DNA of 64,000 nt, taken from contig JAZKJV010000154.1 in assembly GCA_037367405.1 (NCBI GenBank), positions 186,001-250,000 of the forward strand, read 5' to 3'. The position numbers and the translations under genes are program-made. Source of the stretch: Ottelia alismoides. Its lineage: Eukaryota; Streptophyta; Magnoliopsida; Alismatales; Hydrocharitaceae. Positions 22,801 through 33,535 of this stretch are shown here, one piece after another. Position 1 is the first letter of the stretch. Every line of letters starts with the position of its first letter. A model generated the notes under the pieces. The model made no database searches, was not told the DNA's origin, and saw nothing but the letters and a program-made list of their open reading frames with translations.

Positions 22801-23656
22801 TGTATTTTGTATATTTAATAAAATCTAAGAGTATTTTGTACAGGTATAGATATAGGCATTATACCTATGTAGTCTTTATACAAGTATTTTTATTTTTATT
22901 TTTCTTTGCATTTTATTTTAATTTTAATGCACATATATATTATAAGTAATATTTACAAAATTATAAAAATATAAAAATGAATAAATAATGAATGAAGAAT
23001 AAATTGAATATTTTATTCAGTACAAGTATACAATAGGGGTCCAAAAGTCAACTTTCAAACCGTAGCTCCGCCAAATGCGAAACCACCGCCATTAATTAGC
23101 TTATTTTCTTCTATATACAATTAAAGGTGAGTATGCTGCATTTGGAGTTTCCGTTTGTGAGATACGGGTCTGGGAAGTTGGCATTCTGGAATTTTATTCA
23201 GACCATAACCTTTTATCTGTACATGATTTTTTTGTGAAATAAATTTTGTATTTTTCTTTATTAAATTATCTACAACTTTCATGTACAAAGTTTCTTTATT
23301 TGATGTACAAAAAGTGGAACCAAAAATAGGTCCCAAAATGAATAAAGAATGAATATAATGTATAGGCATTTTATCTGTATTTTGGCCCTTATCTCCCCCT
23401 ACTTTATTCCTTGTCGACCTATTCATCAAGATGCCTAGGTCTCGGGGGTTTTGGGTCATAAAATATTTACAATATTTTATTCTTTTTCTTGTCTTTATTT
23501 ATTCTATAATTTTGGCCTTAATTACAGTGATTTATACACTGTTGAAATGCACATGCATGGATGCTAAGATGCTCTATTTAAGGGTATTTACAGGCATTTG
23601 CTAGGGTTTTTGGTGCCAAAATGATAGAATAAAGATGATGAAATGTGGATTCATCA
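19839..23656 (-). mobile_element. 5' LTR of element A
   Basis: 3,818 bp, matching the 3' LTR at 4943-8757 with only scattered substitutions and a few one-base indels in T runs. It contains the same W-box inverted repeat (22442-22463), 28-base G-box palindrome (22472-22499) and ACGT-core hairpins. It would carry the promoter for the element's RNA; I did not find a clear TATA position. Confidence 0.92.
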
Positions 23657-26600
23657 GCGCTCGAGATAGATAAATAATATGCAAAAAGATGTCGTCGTTC
23701 TCAACCACGGGAATCGGTCAACGAGAAAAATTAATTGAAACCACTCAGAAAATAGATAAATCAATAAAACAATGTAAGCGGTCTATTCGCTATTCTTTTT
23801 ACCTGGTATAGCGTCCAGGGTCGAACACAAGGAGCACGATTTAAAAACTAAGTAGCCAAATTTCGGAGTTAATTTTTAGTGGTTTTTATTTTATATTTTT
23901 TTTTGAATAAGCACAAATGAATGAAAGCACACACACAAACTCTTTTTGGTGTTTTTTTCAAAATAATCAAAAATGCACAGAAAATTGAAAAGAAAATGTG
24001 TTTGTGTTTTATATATAATAAAATATTTTTGGTAATTTTTTCGGCTTTTCTGATGTTTTTGTGATTTTTTAAAAATAAAACAATGCAAAATAAAGAGACT
24101 ATTCACAGACATGAGTATTTTTCAATTTAAAAATTCTTTAAATGCTCAAAACTCCTGGAGATTTTTTTTAATAGAAACTACAATTAAATATCTACAAATC
24201 AAAACTGAAATCACTATTTTTGGATTTTTCTACAATTTTCTGTAATTTTATAAGATTTTTCATTTTTTATAATTTTTGGAGTTTTATAAATGAAAAATGC
24301 ACAAGAATTGGTCAGAAATTAAAAGACACCAAGACGCAGCTACAGTATTTTTTGGGGGGGAATTTTTAGACTAATTTTCAAATTTTTATGAATTTTTAAA
24401 GTCCTGACAAGTGAAAAGACAATGTTTTTGAATTTTTAAATATAACAAATGACAATAAAAAGCTATGAAAATTTCATACAATAAAGACTACTGCAGGATT
24501 ATGCACAATATTTTTGAAAATTTTTGCAACGATCAGAACAATTATTCAATTAAAAGAAACAAGAAAAGTTTATGTTCTGCAGTACAGGGACCAAAACGTA
24601 ATATTTGAAAAGTTTTAGCACCATAAGATAACAAGAAATAAGTGCAAGGTAAAAAGTTGCAAATTACCCAATGTAAGAGTGCTTGGCATGGGACTTGCTC
24701 ACTAACGGAGGGGCGTCTTGCAATATTAGATACTTCCAGGCACTTCCATGAAAATTTCCCAATTTTTTATTTTAAAAACAAAACTCCACTAGGGTTCTTT
24801 TAGGGTCTTCGATGCTTCTTCAACCAAGGAGACAAGGGGGCCACCGTCGCCCTTCTTCTTCCTCAAGGCAACGGCGGTGGTGCAGAGGAGCAGAGGCTGA
24901 CGGGCTTCAGAGCGGAGTGGAGGAGGTGGTCGCGCCACAGGGGAGCGCGTGGAGGTGCAGCGACTGCACCGCGCGCTGTCGACGGAAGGGCCCCGCGGGG
25001 GGGCTGGGCGCAAGGGCCGAGGAGAGGGACACTTGCGCGCAGGCAAGCACGGGTGGTGCAGGAGGTCGCGCTGTCGGGCTGCGCGGCTCGCGCGGGCGGC
25101 GCGAGAGGAGGGGAACGGCTGCGAGGTGGGCTTCGGGTGGTGCGCCTCCGCGCAGATGGCGGAAGACGGAGCCGGAGGGCGCGGGGGCGTGGTGGATCTG
25201 GCCTCCGCCGCTGGGCACAGATGGGGGCGCCGCCGGGGGTGCCGCGGCCGCCTGGAGGGCGCGGCCACGAGCGGCGCGGGCGTCACCCTGGAGGGCGGCG
25301 AGGGCGTGCAGGCGGTTGAGATTTTTATTTTTTTTGTTTTTATTTTTATGCAACCTGCAGGAAATTGTTAAAAAATGTATATTTTTTGTGTTTTTTTTTA
25401 AATCAGCAGATGTAAACAGAAATATAAAAAGGAAATTTTTTTATATTTTTTTATATTTTTTGTGTTTTCCTGCAAAACAAAGTATTAGAAATAACGACGA
25501 ACTTTTTTTTATTATTTTTTTAACCTGCAAAACAAAGGTTAGATAAAGAAGAAAGATAAAAATTTTATTCCCTTTTTTTTACTTCTTCCTGCAAAAACAA
25601 CTGTGAGATAACAAGAAAAAATATTTTATTATTTTTTTATTTATACATAAAAATAGGAACGGTGAATGAGCGGATCTCGGTGATGCAGGAGAGGGATCCG
25701 AGACTCCGACCACCGTGTGTGGTCGGAGGTGAGAAGTTATGTGAGGTAGAAATGAAATGCGGAGATCACGAGATGAGATGAAAAATCGGTGTCGGGCGAA
25801 AATGTGTGGATATTTTTTTTTTTAATTCTAAGATCTAATCACTATACCTACGCTAAAATCTAAGCCTACGATTTACCTAAGAGAAACGACAAGAAATAAG
25901 AGTGGATCTCACCTTGGGGTTCGGGCATGCCATGATGGCCTCGACGAAACTCAAATCGCTATCACCGATCGGATCGGAGGCTAGGACCCTCTTCAACAAG
26001 AAACCTCTCGGAAATCGGGCTCCTCTCCGCCAAAGATTGATCAAGTTTGAATGAGGGAGGAGGAGCCCATTAAAAAGAGAGAAAAAATAAAAAAGGAAAG
26101 TATGTACAAAAAAGGAAGGTGATTATTGGGTGGATTAATAAAATAACTAAATTAATAAATTAATTAAATAATTAATTACGAAATTCGAAATAAATAAATT
26201 AAATAAATTAATTAATTGAAAATTAATTAGCCACCTTAATTGTGGCCATTAAAGGCATGAAATCAAATCTAATATATGTAGTATGTTATAAAATCAAATA
26301 AATTAAATAAAATCAAATAATTAAATACAAAATTTGGAATTAAATTATTTAATTAATGTTAGATAATTAAATTTTTTTGGTGGTTTTTATAAAAGGAAGT
26401 TAGTTAGTTACATATATTATATACATATAATATAATGTGCATAAGTTCAAATAAGGAAATAATTTTATAAAAGATTTTTATAATTTTTTTAATTTTTTAA
26501 TTTTTATTTTTATTGAAAACAATATTTACAAATATATACATTATGTAAAAATAAATATTAATAATTATGTACAACAAATATATGGGTAAACTGCACAATA

Positions 26601-27217
26601 CACCCTAGAAAACCGACTTTTTAACCGTAACTCCAAAAAATACGAAACCACAGCCATTTGAAAGATAATTTAATTTATAGTACGATGGAAGTGAGTTTGG
26701 TTCAATTTGAGCTTGTATGGAGCCGGAATTGATGTTTCAATTATCGATCTACAGCTTTTTCTGGGTGTAATTATTTGCAATATATACAATATTTTATTTT
26801 ACAAATATTTTATTATTTACAACACAATTTTATTTACAAAAGTAATTAGTTTGAGGTCAAATTATGTACAAATAAAATAATGTAAGTTTTGTACAAATAT
26901 ACATGAAAATATGTACAAGACATTTTTTATTTTTTTGACAGAAGACCCTATCTCCCCCTACTTTATTCCTGGTCGATCAGGTCAAGTCTTGACCTTCTCT
27001 CAGGGTTTGGGTCAGTCTGTATTTATTGCATAACCACATCCTTTTCTTTTTCTTTTCTTTTTTATTCTTTTATTTATATACAAAAAGTGTTAAAATGCAT
27101 AATTAACAAATGCATGCAAAATGGTAATTTTATGGAATTAGTGGTTATTTACAGGTATTTGACTAAGGAAAAGAGGCTAAAATAAAAGAATAAAGGCGAT
27201 GAATCGTGGATTCATCA
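23657..27217 (-). mobile_element. 5' LTR of element B, remainder
   Basis: Continuation of the LTR begun at 4917-4942, ending GGATTCATCA at 27217; total about 3.6 kb without element A. Architecture matches the other LTRs: U3 with 'TCTCCCCCTACTTTATTCC' near 26950, a GC-rich block (24789-25320), and a conserved CCTGG...CCAGG hairpin followed by TCGAACACAAGGAGCA (23821-23836). Open frames in the GC-rich block overlap on both strands and are not treated as genes. An inverted repeat GGTCAAG/CTTGACC occurs near 26973. Confidence 0.85.
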
Positions 27218-27430
27218 TCATCGCTAATTTTTTAGCTAAAATTTAACGATAATTAGTGAAAATTTTGAAAAATAGTAACTGATAAGTCTCGTTATATGTA
27301 CCATCACTAATGATATAGCGACAAATAGAATATCCGTCACTAATTTCAAGTATAAAGTTATTTCTCAATGGATAATATCATCACTATATATTTAACGATT
27401 GATTTAATCATGAATTTTTGAAAAAAAAAT
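27218..27430. mobile_element. Truncated CACTA-like nonautonomous element
   Basis: Resembles the right part of the element at 32550-33196: both have a 'CCGTCA-TAA-TT-CAGTATAAA' type stretch and 'CATCA-TA' motifs. It is cut on the left by the end of the element B LTR, so B probably inserted into or next to it. Similarity was judged by eye. Confidence 0.35.
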
Positions 27431-28006
27431 CGACATTATAACTTAGTTTTGTTGTATTTACATCTTTTTACGTGACCTTCAAATTATATATAATAAAATA
27501 TCAGCTTTGTTATTAATTCTTATTTTTAATTGAGTAATCAAATAAAAATAGAAATTTTTGACTTTCGTAGGGCACGTAGATTTTTAATAAAGAAAAATTC
27601 ACAATGATTAGTCCAAAACCATTGGACGACCAGATGATATTTGATTTTTTTTCTTTATCTTATGTGAAACACAGCCGAAATCACACAAGTGGTGTACAGG
27701 TCGAAAGGCGGAGAAATGTAGATATGATATGGATCACGTAACAAAATTTAAAGGAAAAATTATTTCGAGTACCATTTCAAAGACGTGTTGGGACTTTGCC
27801 GTGTTCTTAAATATCCGATAAATTTTTACCCTTTTGACTTTATTTATTTCATAAGAAGGTGACTGACGTAAGTGGTCACTCATTAAGGTTTACCATACAA
27901 ACATATTTACCCGACAAAGACACGTGTCACATCGAAAACGATGACCGAAAATGCGAATAAATTCATAACGATGTATATTTGATACAAAATATTTAAAGGA
28001 GAAAAC
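27431..28006. other. Intergenic, nothing recognised
   Basis: AT-rich host sequence without open frames, RNA genes or clear repeats. Confidence 0.5.
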
Positions 28007-28065
28007 GAGGTTATACATGCAGGAGTTAACTTGCCTCTTCCGTCTCATTTTACTCATTTTTTTAA

Positions 28066-29359
28066 GGAATTTTTACCCGACAGATCCTATAATCTTTTCC
28101 AATTACCTCTACAACCTTCGAAACATCGTAATTCCTCCCCCGCCCCCGTAAACTTGTTAACCCTTACCCTACAGACCCTGTGGTTAACCCCCGTTCATTT
28201 ACCCGTTTAAATTAACCGGATTCCATTATGTTATTTTATATTATACCCATTTTGTTTATCAAATTTACATTGAGTGCCACTCCATCATCCGAGAGGAGCT
28301 GATCCCACCTGCGCCGCCCCTCGCAAGCGCCAAGCTTTGAGCCTCGCCACTGCTGCCGCCGAGGAGCCTCGCAAACAACTCCTTCATCCCTGCTCTACCC
28401 CCCGGCCGCCGAGGAGCCCCGTGCCCAGCTCCTTCCCTCCTCTCCTCCTCGAATGGCCCGTAGGAACCCACCGCCCAGGTCGCTGCTCCCTGCTCTCCCC
28501 CTGCCGATGGAGTCCCCCCCCCCCCCTTATCGGACGAGGCATGGCGTTCCTTCGCCTTATCCTATGCGACAGAGACAGCACAGACCCCTTGCTGTTGCCT
28601 GAGTCGCTACTGCATGCGGACTTAGACCTGGACGGCGGGCGATCGTCCGTCTCGCAATTCTTCTTCCCTTCGGCAGCAGCGGCCTCGAGCTTCCGCAAAA
28701 GGTCAGCGAAGGCACCGTCGAGCGTGGGGAGCTCGACGATCGCGGCGGAGGCGGCCTTGATGAGCCAATCCATGGCCTTGCTGGGTTGGTCGTAGCTGAG
28801 GCGATCCTGGAGGTCGTAGAGTTGGATGGCGGTGGCGACGGAGAGGCAGACCCGGCGGTCGCGGAGGCCCCTGGAGGTGAGGACCTTGTTGTGGCGGTCC
28901 TTCCCGCCGGAGGACCTGGAGAACCTGCAGATCCTGGAGGATGGGTTCTGCCACGCCAAAAGCCTCGCCTCTCCGTCGCGGCTCCTCTACCTCGATCCCG
29001 GGGCCTCCATGGGCGAAGGTGGCGCCTGTGTGGGTTCCTCCTTTACCCCCCCGCTCACCCTCCACCAGATGAGCCCCCCCCCCCCCCCCCCGCAGCTGCC
29101 CCCTGCGCTGCCCAGCCTCCTAAGCTCTTTGCTTTTTTCTATTTTTTTATTTTTTTGGCTAATCCTAACCGTTGGATGGTAAATTGGTTAGGTTAACTCA
29201 AGACTAATTCGAGTAATTGACTCAAATATAGTTAAAATTGACGGTCGGGTTTGTTGGGTCAGACGGTGCAAGTTTACGAGGTCGGGGGAGGAATTACGAT
29301 GTTTCAAAGGTCATAGAGGTAATTGGAAAAGATTATAGGGTCTGTCGGGTAAAAATCCC
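28066..29359 (-). mobile_element. Pack-MULE carrying a TCP gene fragment
   Basis: 1,294 bp bounded by 91-bp terminal inverted repeats (28066-28156 and 29269-29359) that match at about 84 of 91 positions; both start GG(A/G)ATTTTTACCCGACAG. The 9-base direct repeat TTTTTTTAA flanks it (28057-28065 and 29360-29368). Long inverted repeats plus a 9-base duplication are the signature of Mutator-like elements, and a captured host gene fragment inside makes it a Pack-MULE. No transposase is present, so movement would need one in trans. The target repeat is low complexity, which weakens that single point. Confidence 0.82.
28540..28968 (-). pseudogene. TCP transcription factor fragment (CIN class) inside the Pack-MULE
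   Basis: With the codon at 28959-28957 as residue 1, residues 18-77 form a TCP domain: [31 protein letters not shown], then '[19 protein letters not shown]' and VELP. The upstream '[11 protein letters not shown]' and downstream [14 protein letters not shown] with SVLSLS (about 113-131) are features of CIN-class TCP proteins of the TCP2/TCP24 kind. The basic region has Cys where RVRLS is usual, and the Arg-rich R domain expected after SLS is degraded to '[14 protein letters not shown]'. No intact start or C-terminus is seen, and C runs flank the region (28514-28526, 29074-29091). Read as a captured fragment, not a working gene; it may still be transcribed. Confidence 0.85.
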
Positions 29360-29368
29360 TTTTTTTAA

Positions 29369-29980
29369 ATGCTTTCATGGATTTTTCTTAGTATATCTCT
29401 TTATAATGTCATTCAAGTTTCGTGCGAAACAGAGACTCCTACGACTTCCATCCAGATGGGGTCGATTTCAGCAACTATTGTGACCGTTAAAAAATGATTG
29501 TCCAAATAAAGGTTGTAAGAGTCTCTGTTTTGTACGAAACTTGAATGACATAATATAAGGATATAGTGATGGATTTTCACGGATCCATTTTTCAAAAAAA
29601 TAAAAAAAATAAGGAAAATGACGTGGGGAGCTAAGTTAACTCCCTAAGGGGTAGCCCAATTTTACCCATATTTAAATTATATAAGTTACTTTTAATAAAA
29701 AATATTACTTTCACTTGAAATTGACGACAAATGAAATATTTGCAGTTATGTTGATTGGATCCGTTTATAAATTATTCGTTATTTTTAATGTAATCATTGA
29801 TTTTTTTTACAATAATTACTTTTGCTATCGTGTGCATGCATGTGCGCATGAGCTATCTTAATCCAATCCATTAATTGTCAAAATATTCAGCATTTAGTAA
29901 TCAGTTAGGATCCTTCCTGGCAATGATGTTAATTAATATATCGGACCTATTCAAAGTTCATATTAATAATCTATGTCATC
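29369..29980. other. Upstream region of first pectinesterase
   Basis: The first 290 bases are the right piece of the older MITE. The rest to the TATA box is AT-rich promoter sequence with no recognised site or gene. Confidence 0.5.
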
Positions 29981-29983
29981 AAG

Positions 29984-29993
29984 TATATATATA
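29984..29993 (+). promoter_or_regulatory. TATA box of first pectinesterase
   Basis: TATATATATA, 77 bases before the ATG at 30070. A transcript start near 30015-30025 would leave a short 5' leader. Confidence 0.6.
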
Positions 29994-30069
29994 CCCATGC
30001 ACACCACTCCCCATATCCCACGTCGAAACCCTTGTTTAGAGATAGAGACATACAAATCCAACCTTAATT

Positions 30070-31926
30070 ATGAAAACCCTAATTACGTTATCCCTGCTCT
30101 TAGTGGTGCAGTTAGTGCATGCTTACCCTAACCTCCCCATAACCTCATGCAGCCAGCTCCCCTTCCCCGACGCCTGCCGGTACCTCCCCCCCGCCGCCTT
30201 CTCCGGCCCTGACATCCGCCACGCCAACCTCCTCGGGGCCCTCCAGCAGGTCCAGAAGGCCTACGCAGCCGCCATGTCGTTCCCAATCAATGGCTTCGAC
30301 TCGCGCTCCCTCGCGGCGTGGTCCGACTGCATGGAGCTCTTCCAGGACATCAACTCCCGAATTGTGCAGTCGATGGCCTGGTCGGCGAACGACGACAGCC
30401 AGACGTGGCTCAGCTCCACTCTCGCCGACCTAGAGACGTGCCGCAACGGCTTCCTTGACTTCGGCTACGGAGACCGGCTCTCCTCCTCGCCTTTCTTCTC
30501 TTTCAATGTGTCCAAACTCCTATGCAATTCACTAGCCGTCAACAAACCGCAGCCGCCGACGCCTTCACGACGGCTGCTCTCTGATTCCTTCTTCCCCGAC
30601 TGGGTGTCGGCCGGGGACCGGAAACTACTCCAATCCTCAGCCCCCAAAGCCGATCTCGTCGTCGCGAAAGACGGGTCAGGGAATTACAACACTATCGGTC
30701 AAGCGATCGCCGCTGCCGCAAAAACTAGAGGCTCGTCGACATCGAAGAGATTCGTCATCTACGTTAAGGCTGGCGTCTACAAGGAGAACGTCGAGGTCAC
30801 CAAATCTATGAAGAACCTCATGATCTTTGGTGATGGTATTGACAAAACCGTCGTCACCGGCAGCAGGAACGTGGTCGACGGATCGACGACTTTTCGCTCC
30901 GCAACCTTCGGTATGTTAAATAAGATATCCGTGGTTATAGATCCATTTTATTATTACATCTATAACAATTGTGTTTTTCTGCACATATACAAAAGTCACA
31001 CACTCTTTCTACCATTTTGCGATCCATAAATTATATATGTCCTATTGCACAAAACCTTCATAGTTTTTGTATATCTGTTAAATAGAGTAAGCTTGACGGG
31101 GTTATGGTGTAAAATTTCCCCGTGGAAAATTTCAGTCAAACCGTGAGCAAAACACGCATAGATAGAACATCAGCGTCGTGATTTGATTAATTAAGTTTGA
31201 ATATTTCTCACAATATATACAATTTCTTCTTCTTCTACGACAGCGACGGTCGGAGACGGATTCATCGCGCGTGACATGACGTTCGAGAACACGGCCGGAC
31301 CGCAGAAGCACCAGGCGGTGGCGCTGCGATCCGGCGCGGACTTCTCGGTGTTCTACCGGTGCAGCTTCAAGGGCTACCAGGACACGCTCTACACCCACTC
31401 CCTCCGCCAATTCTACCGAGAATGTGATGTTTACGGCACAGTCGACTTCATCTTCGGTGACGCCGCGGTGGTCCTCCAAAATTGCAACATCTACTGCCGG
31501 CAGCCGATGTCGGGGCAGAAGAACACGATCACCGCGCAAGGGCGGACGGATCCCAACGAGAATACCGGTATATCGATCCACAATTCGCGCATCGCGGCCG
31601 CCTCCGGCCTCTCTGGGACGGTTAAATCGTATCTAGGACGACCGTGGAAGCAGTACTCCAGGACGGTGGTCATGAAGACCAACATCGGCAGCCTCATCGA
31701 CCCGGCCGGGTGGCTCGAGTGGACCGGTACCTTTGCGCTGAACACGCTCTACTACGCAGAGCACGCCAACACCGGTGCCGGTTCTGGCACCAGCGGGAGG
31801 GTCAAATGGAAGGGCTACAGGGGTGTGATCAGCGCAGCCGAGGCCGGTAAGTTCACGGTCGGCAGCCTCATCTCCGGCAACTCCTGGCTTCCGGGGACCG
31901 GCGTGCCCTTCACGGCGGGGCTCTGA
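30070..31926 (+). CDS. Pectinesterase with inhibitor-like pro-domain, type I (PME 1)
   Basis: Two exons, 30070-30910 and 31244-31926, joined in phase 1 at a GT-AG intron, give 507 residues. Residues 1-18 are a signal peptide. The PMEI-like pro-domain follows with Cys27, 36, 87, 124 and 152, then two subtilase-type processing motifs, RRLL (167-170) and RKLL (184-187). The catalytic domain starts at 'DLVVAKDGSGNYNTI'. Active-site residues are Gln304 (QAVALR), Gln326 and Asp327 (QDTL), Asp348 (DFIFG) and Arg413 (LGRPW), all in place. It should remove methyl groups from cell-wall homogalacturonan after secretion and loss of the pro-domain. Length is normal for the family. The frame is intact and the exons are GC-rich. 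A tandem paralogue lies 1.6 kb downstream. Confidence 0.95.
30911..31243 (+). other. Intron of PME 1
   Basis: 333 bases, GTATGT at the donor and a pyrimidine-rich tract before CAG at the acceptor. It splits the codon after Phe280, the same place and phase as the second intron of PME 2. Confidence 0.9.
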
Positions 31927-32549
31927 ATGTTAATTAATTATCTAGTCACGATTACGATGTCTTAATTGCGTTTAATTTCTATGTAGATGCGTGAAATATT
32001 TATAATCAGAAATTTTATTTGTGTGCTTGAGATAAATCCATGTAATATTATATGTAATATATTTTGTTTGGATAGTAATTAAATAATATATATAAAGAAA
32101 CATACAACACTTCTATTCCAAGGAAGAGAAGGAATATTTACATATATTTAGTATAATAGTGCGAATAATAGTCGTTTAATTTGAGTTGATTAGTCAACAG
32201 CTTAGCCGTTATTTGAAAGGTAAGCAGTCGTTATTTTTTATATGATAATGACCTTAGTTGTATATGCGACCAAAGTTTGCAAGAAATTTCCAGTAGAATG
32301 TGAAGATCCACGCAAAAACCCCCGTCATGTTTGAATTATGCGATCGTTAAATCGTTGTCATTTTCCTTTTGAATCCATCACTATATCGTCTGCTTTAAAA
32401 TATCGTCGTTGTTTTTTGAGCTAAAGATTAATGAAAATATATTTGCTGTAATACAGTTAAATACGGAATATATATAACGAGTGTTATAGCTTTATGGATG
32501 TTTAGAAATGTCTTGTATATAGGGTTACATGTCCCAAACGATTGTAGGC
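31927..32549. other. 3' flank of PME 1
   Basis: AT-rich sequence after the stop. Near 32030-32090 there are AT motifs that could serve as polyadenylation signals, but none is compelling. Nothing else recognised. Confidence 0.4.
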
Positions 32550-33196
32550 CACTACAACAAATTAGGTCTATAATAACGTTTATTGGATACGCCACTAAGA
32601 CTTTCATTGTTAAATATATAGTGATAAATATTACATGTTGTTAAATGATTTTTACGTTTTTATCAACCGTGCCCTTATTAACTTCTGCAATATTAATTTT
32701 ACCTCTCTCTTTTTTGTAATGTCAATTGTGCCCCTATCTTCTTACAAAATTCACAAGTTCTACCCTTTTGAAATATCATTATGCCTTTACTTCATGTTAA
32801 CCGAAAGATAGAAATGTGAATTTTTAAAAAAGTTAATTGCTCAATTGCTATTGCAAAAACAAGGACATCACTAATATTGTGAAAGTTAAAAAAGGCACGA
32901 GTGATAAAAATATCATGATTTTTTTATACTAAAAATTAATGATGAATATCATATCCATTGATATATCATTAGCAATATTTATATGTTGCTATTATTCAAA
33001 ATTTTAGTTAGTCATCCTAAATTGAAATTATTAGCTCAAATTTTAGATAATAGCAATAGATAATGTTACTAAATATATAGCACAGTTATGACTTCCGTCA
33101 TTAAATTCCAGTATAAAAAATTATTTAATAAAGAATAATATACATCATTAACGGATCTAAAATAAATATCACTGTAAACCCCAATTTGTTATGGTG
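32550..33196. mobile_element. CACTA-like nonautonomous element
   Basis: Starts CACTACAACAAATT and ends with the inverse of CACCATAACAAATT (12 of 14 match), about 647 bp apart. CACTAC ends are typical of plant CACTA (En/Spm) transposons, which make 3-base target repeats; here the flanks are GGC and GAC, so the repeat is imperfect. There is no transposase. A relative lies at 27218-27430. Confidence 0.5.
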
Positions 33197-33466
33197 GACA
33201 CCCATCATATTCTACTTCAAACCATACCTGAAGCTATAGCTTTTTTTCCAACTGATTAATTAAATAATATACAGCTTTTGTCTTTTACCATACATAAGTT
33301 TGCATTTGTATTTATGCTTAACAAATATATCTGAGATCGATGTCATTTAACATATAATATTAATTCCAAGTGGAAGTAGGAATATACAATACATCAGAAT
33401 TCCTTAATCACCACAACGCTTTGAATACAAATCCCATCTCGCTCACCTACTCACACCTCACCAAAA

Positions 33467-33475
33467 CTATAAATA
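33467..33475 (+). promoter_or_regulatory. TATA box of second pectinesterase
   Basis: CTATAAATA, 61 bases before the ATG at 33536, close to the plant consensus. Confidence 0.75.
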
Positions 33476-33535
33476 GAGATAGAGAGATAGAGTGGGATTA
33501 GAATAATTATATCATACTTGGCATAATCACATCAC

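Larger units (their letters stand above)
4943..23656 (-). mobile_element. Complete Athila-lineage Ty3/gypsy LTR retrotransposon (element A)
   Basis: An 18,714 bp element in minus orientation. Order in sense direction: 5' LTR 19839-23656, primer site 19819-19836, leader, gag, gag C-terminus with protease, RT, RNase H, integrase, 2.5 kb 3' noncoding region, polypurine tract 8758-8771, 3' LTR 4943-8757. The 5-bp duplication GCGCT flanks it (4938-4942 and 23657-23661). RT and integrase sequence, the absence of a CCHC knuckle in gag and the tRNA-Asp primer place it in the Athila lineage (family knowledge). No envelope-like open frame was found. Coding capacity is broken by in-frame stops, one frameshift and a D-to-N change in the RT FMDD box. 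Confidence 0.93.
28007..29657. mobile_element. Older Mutator-type MITE split by a Pack-MULE
   Basis: The left piece (about 28007-28065, 'AGGAGTTAACTT') and the right end (about 29605-29657) are inverted relatives ('AGGGAGTTAACTTAGCTCCCC' read on the minus strand in part). The right piece also holds a 32-base inverted repeat with two mismatches (29407-29438 with 29519-29550). Sequence around 29410-29490 resembles the interior of the MITE at 36052-36439. The Pack-MULE 28066-29359 lies between. The outer target repeat was not resolved. Confidence 0.45.

Noticed and set aside
24789..25546. Long Arg/Ala/Gly-rich open frames on both strands.
   Set aside because: GC-rich block of the element B LTR; composition explains the open length, and no motif is visible.
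28274..28795. A 173-residue plus-strand frame, Ser/Pro-rich.
   Set aside because: It is the antisense of the TCP fragment, which has a clear domain on the minus strand.
31132..31581. A 149-residue minus-strand frame opposite pectinesterase exon 2 (and a similar one at 34910-35323).
   Set aside because: Shadow of a highly biased GC-rich exon; the plus-strand frame has all catalytic motifs.
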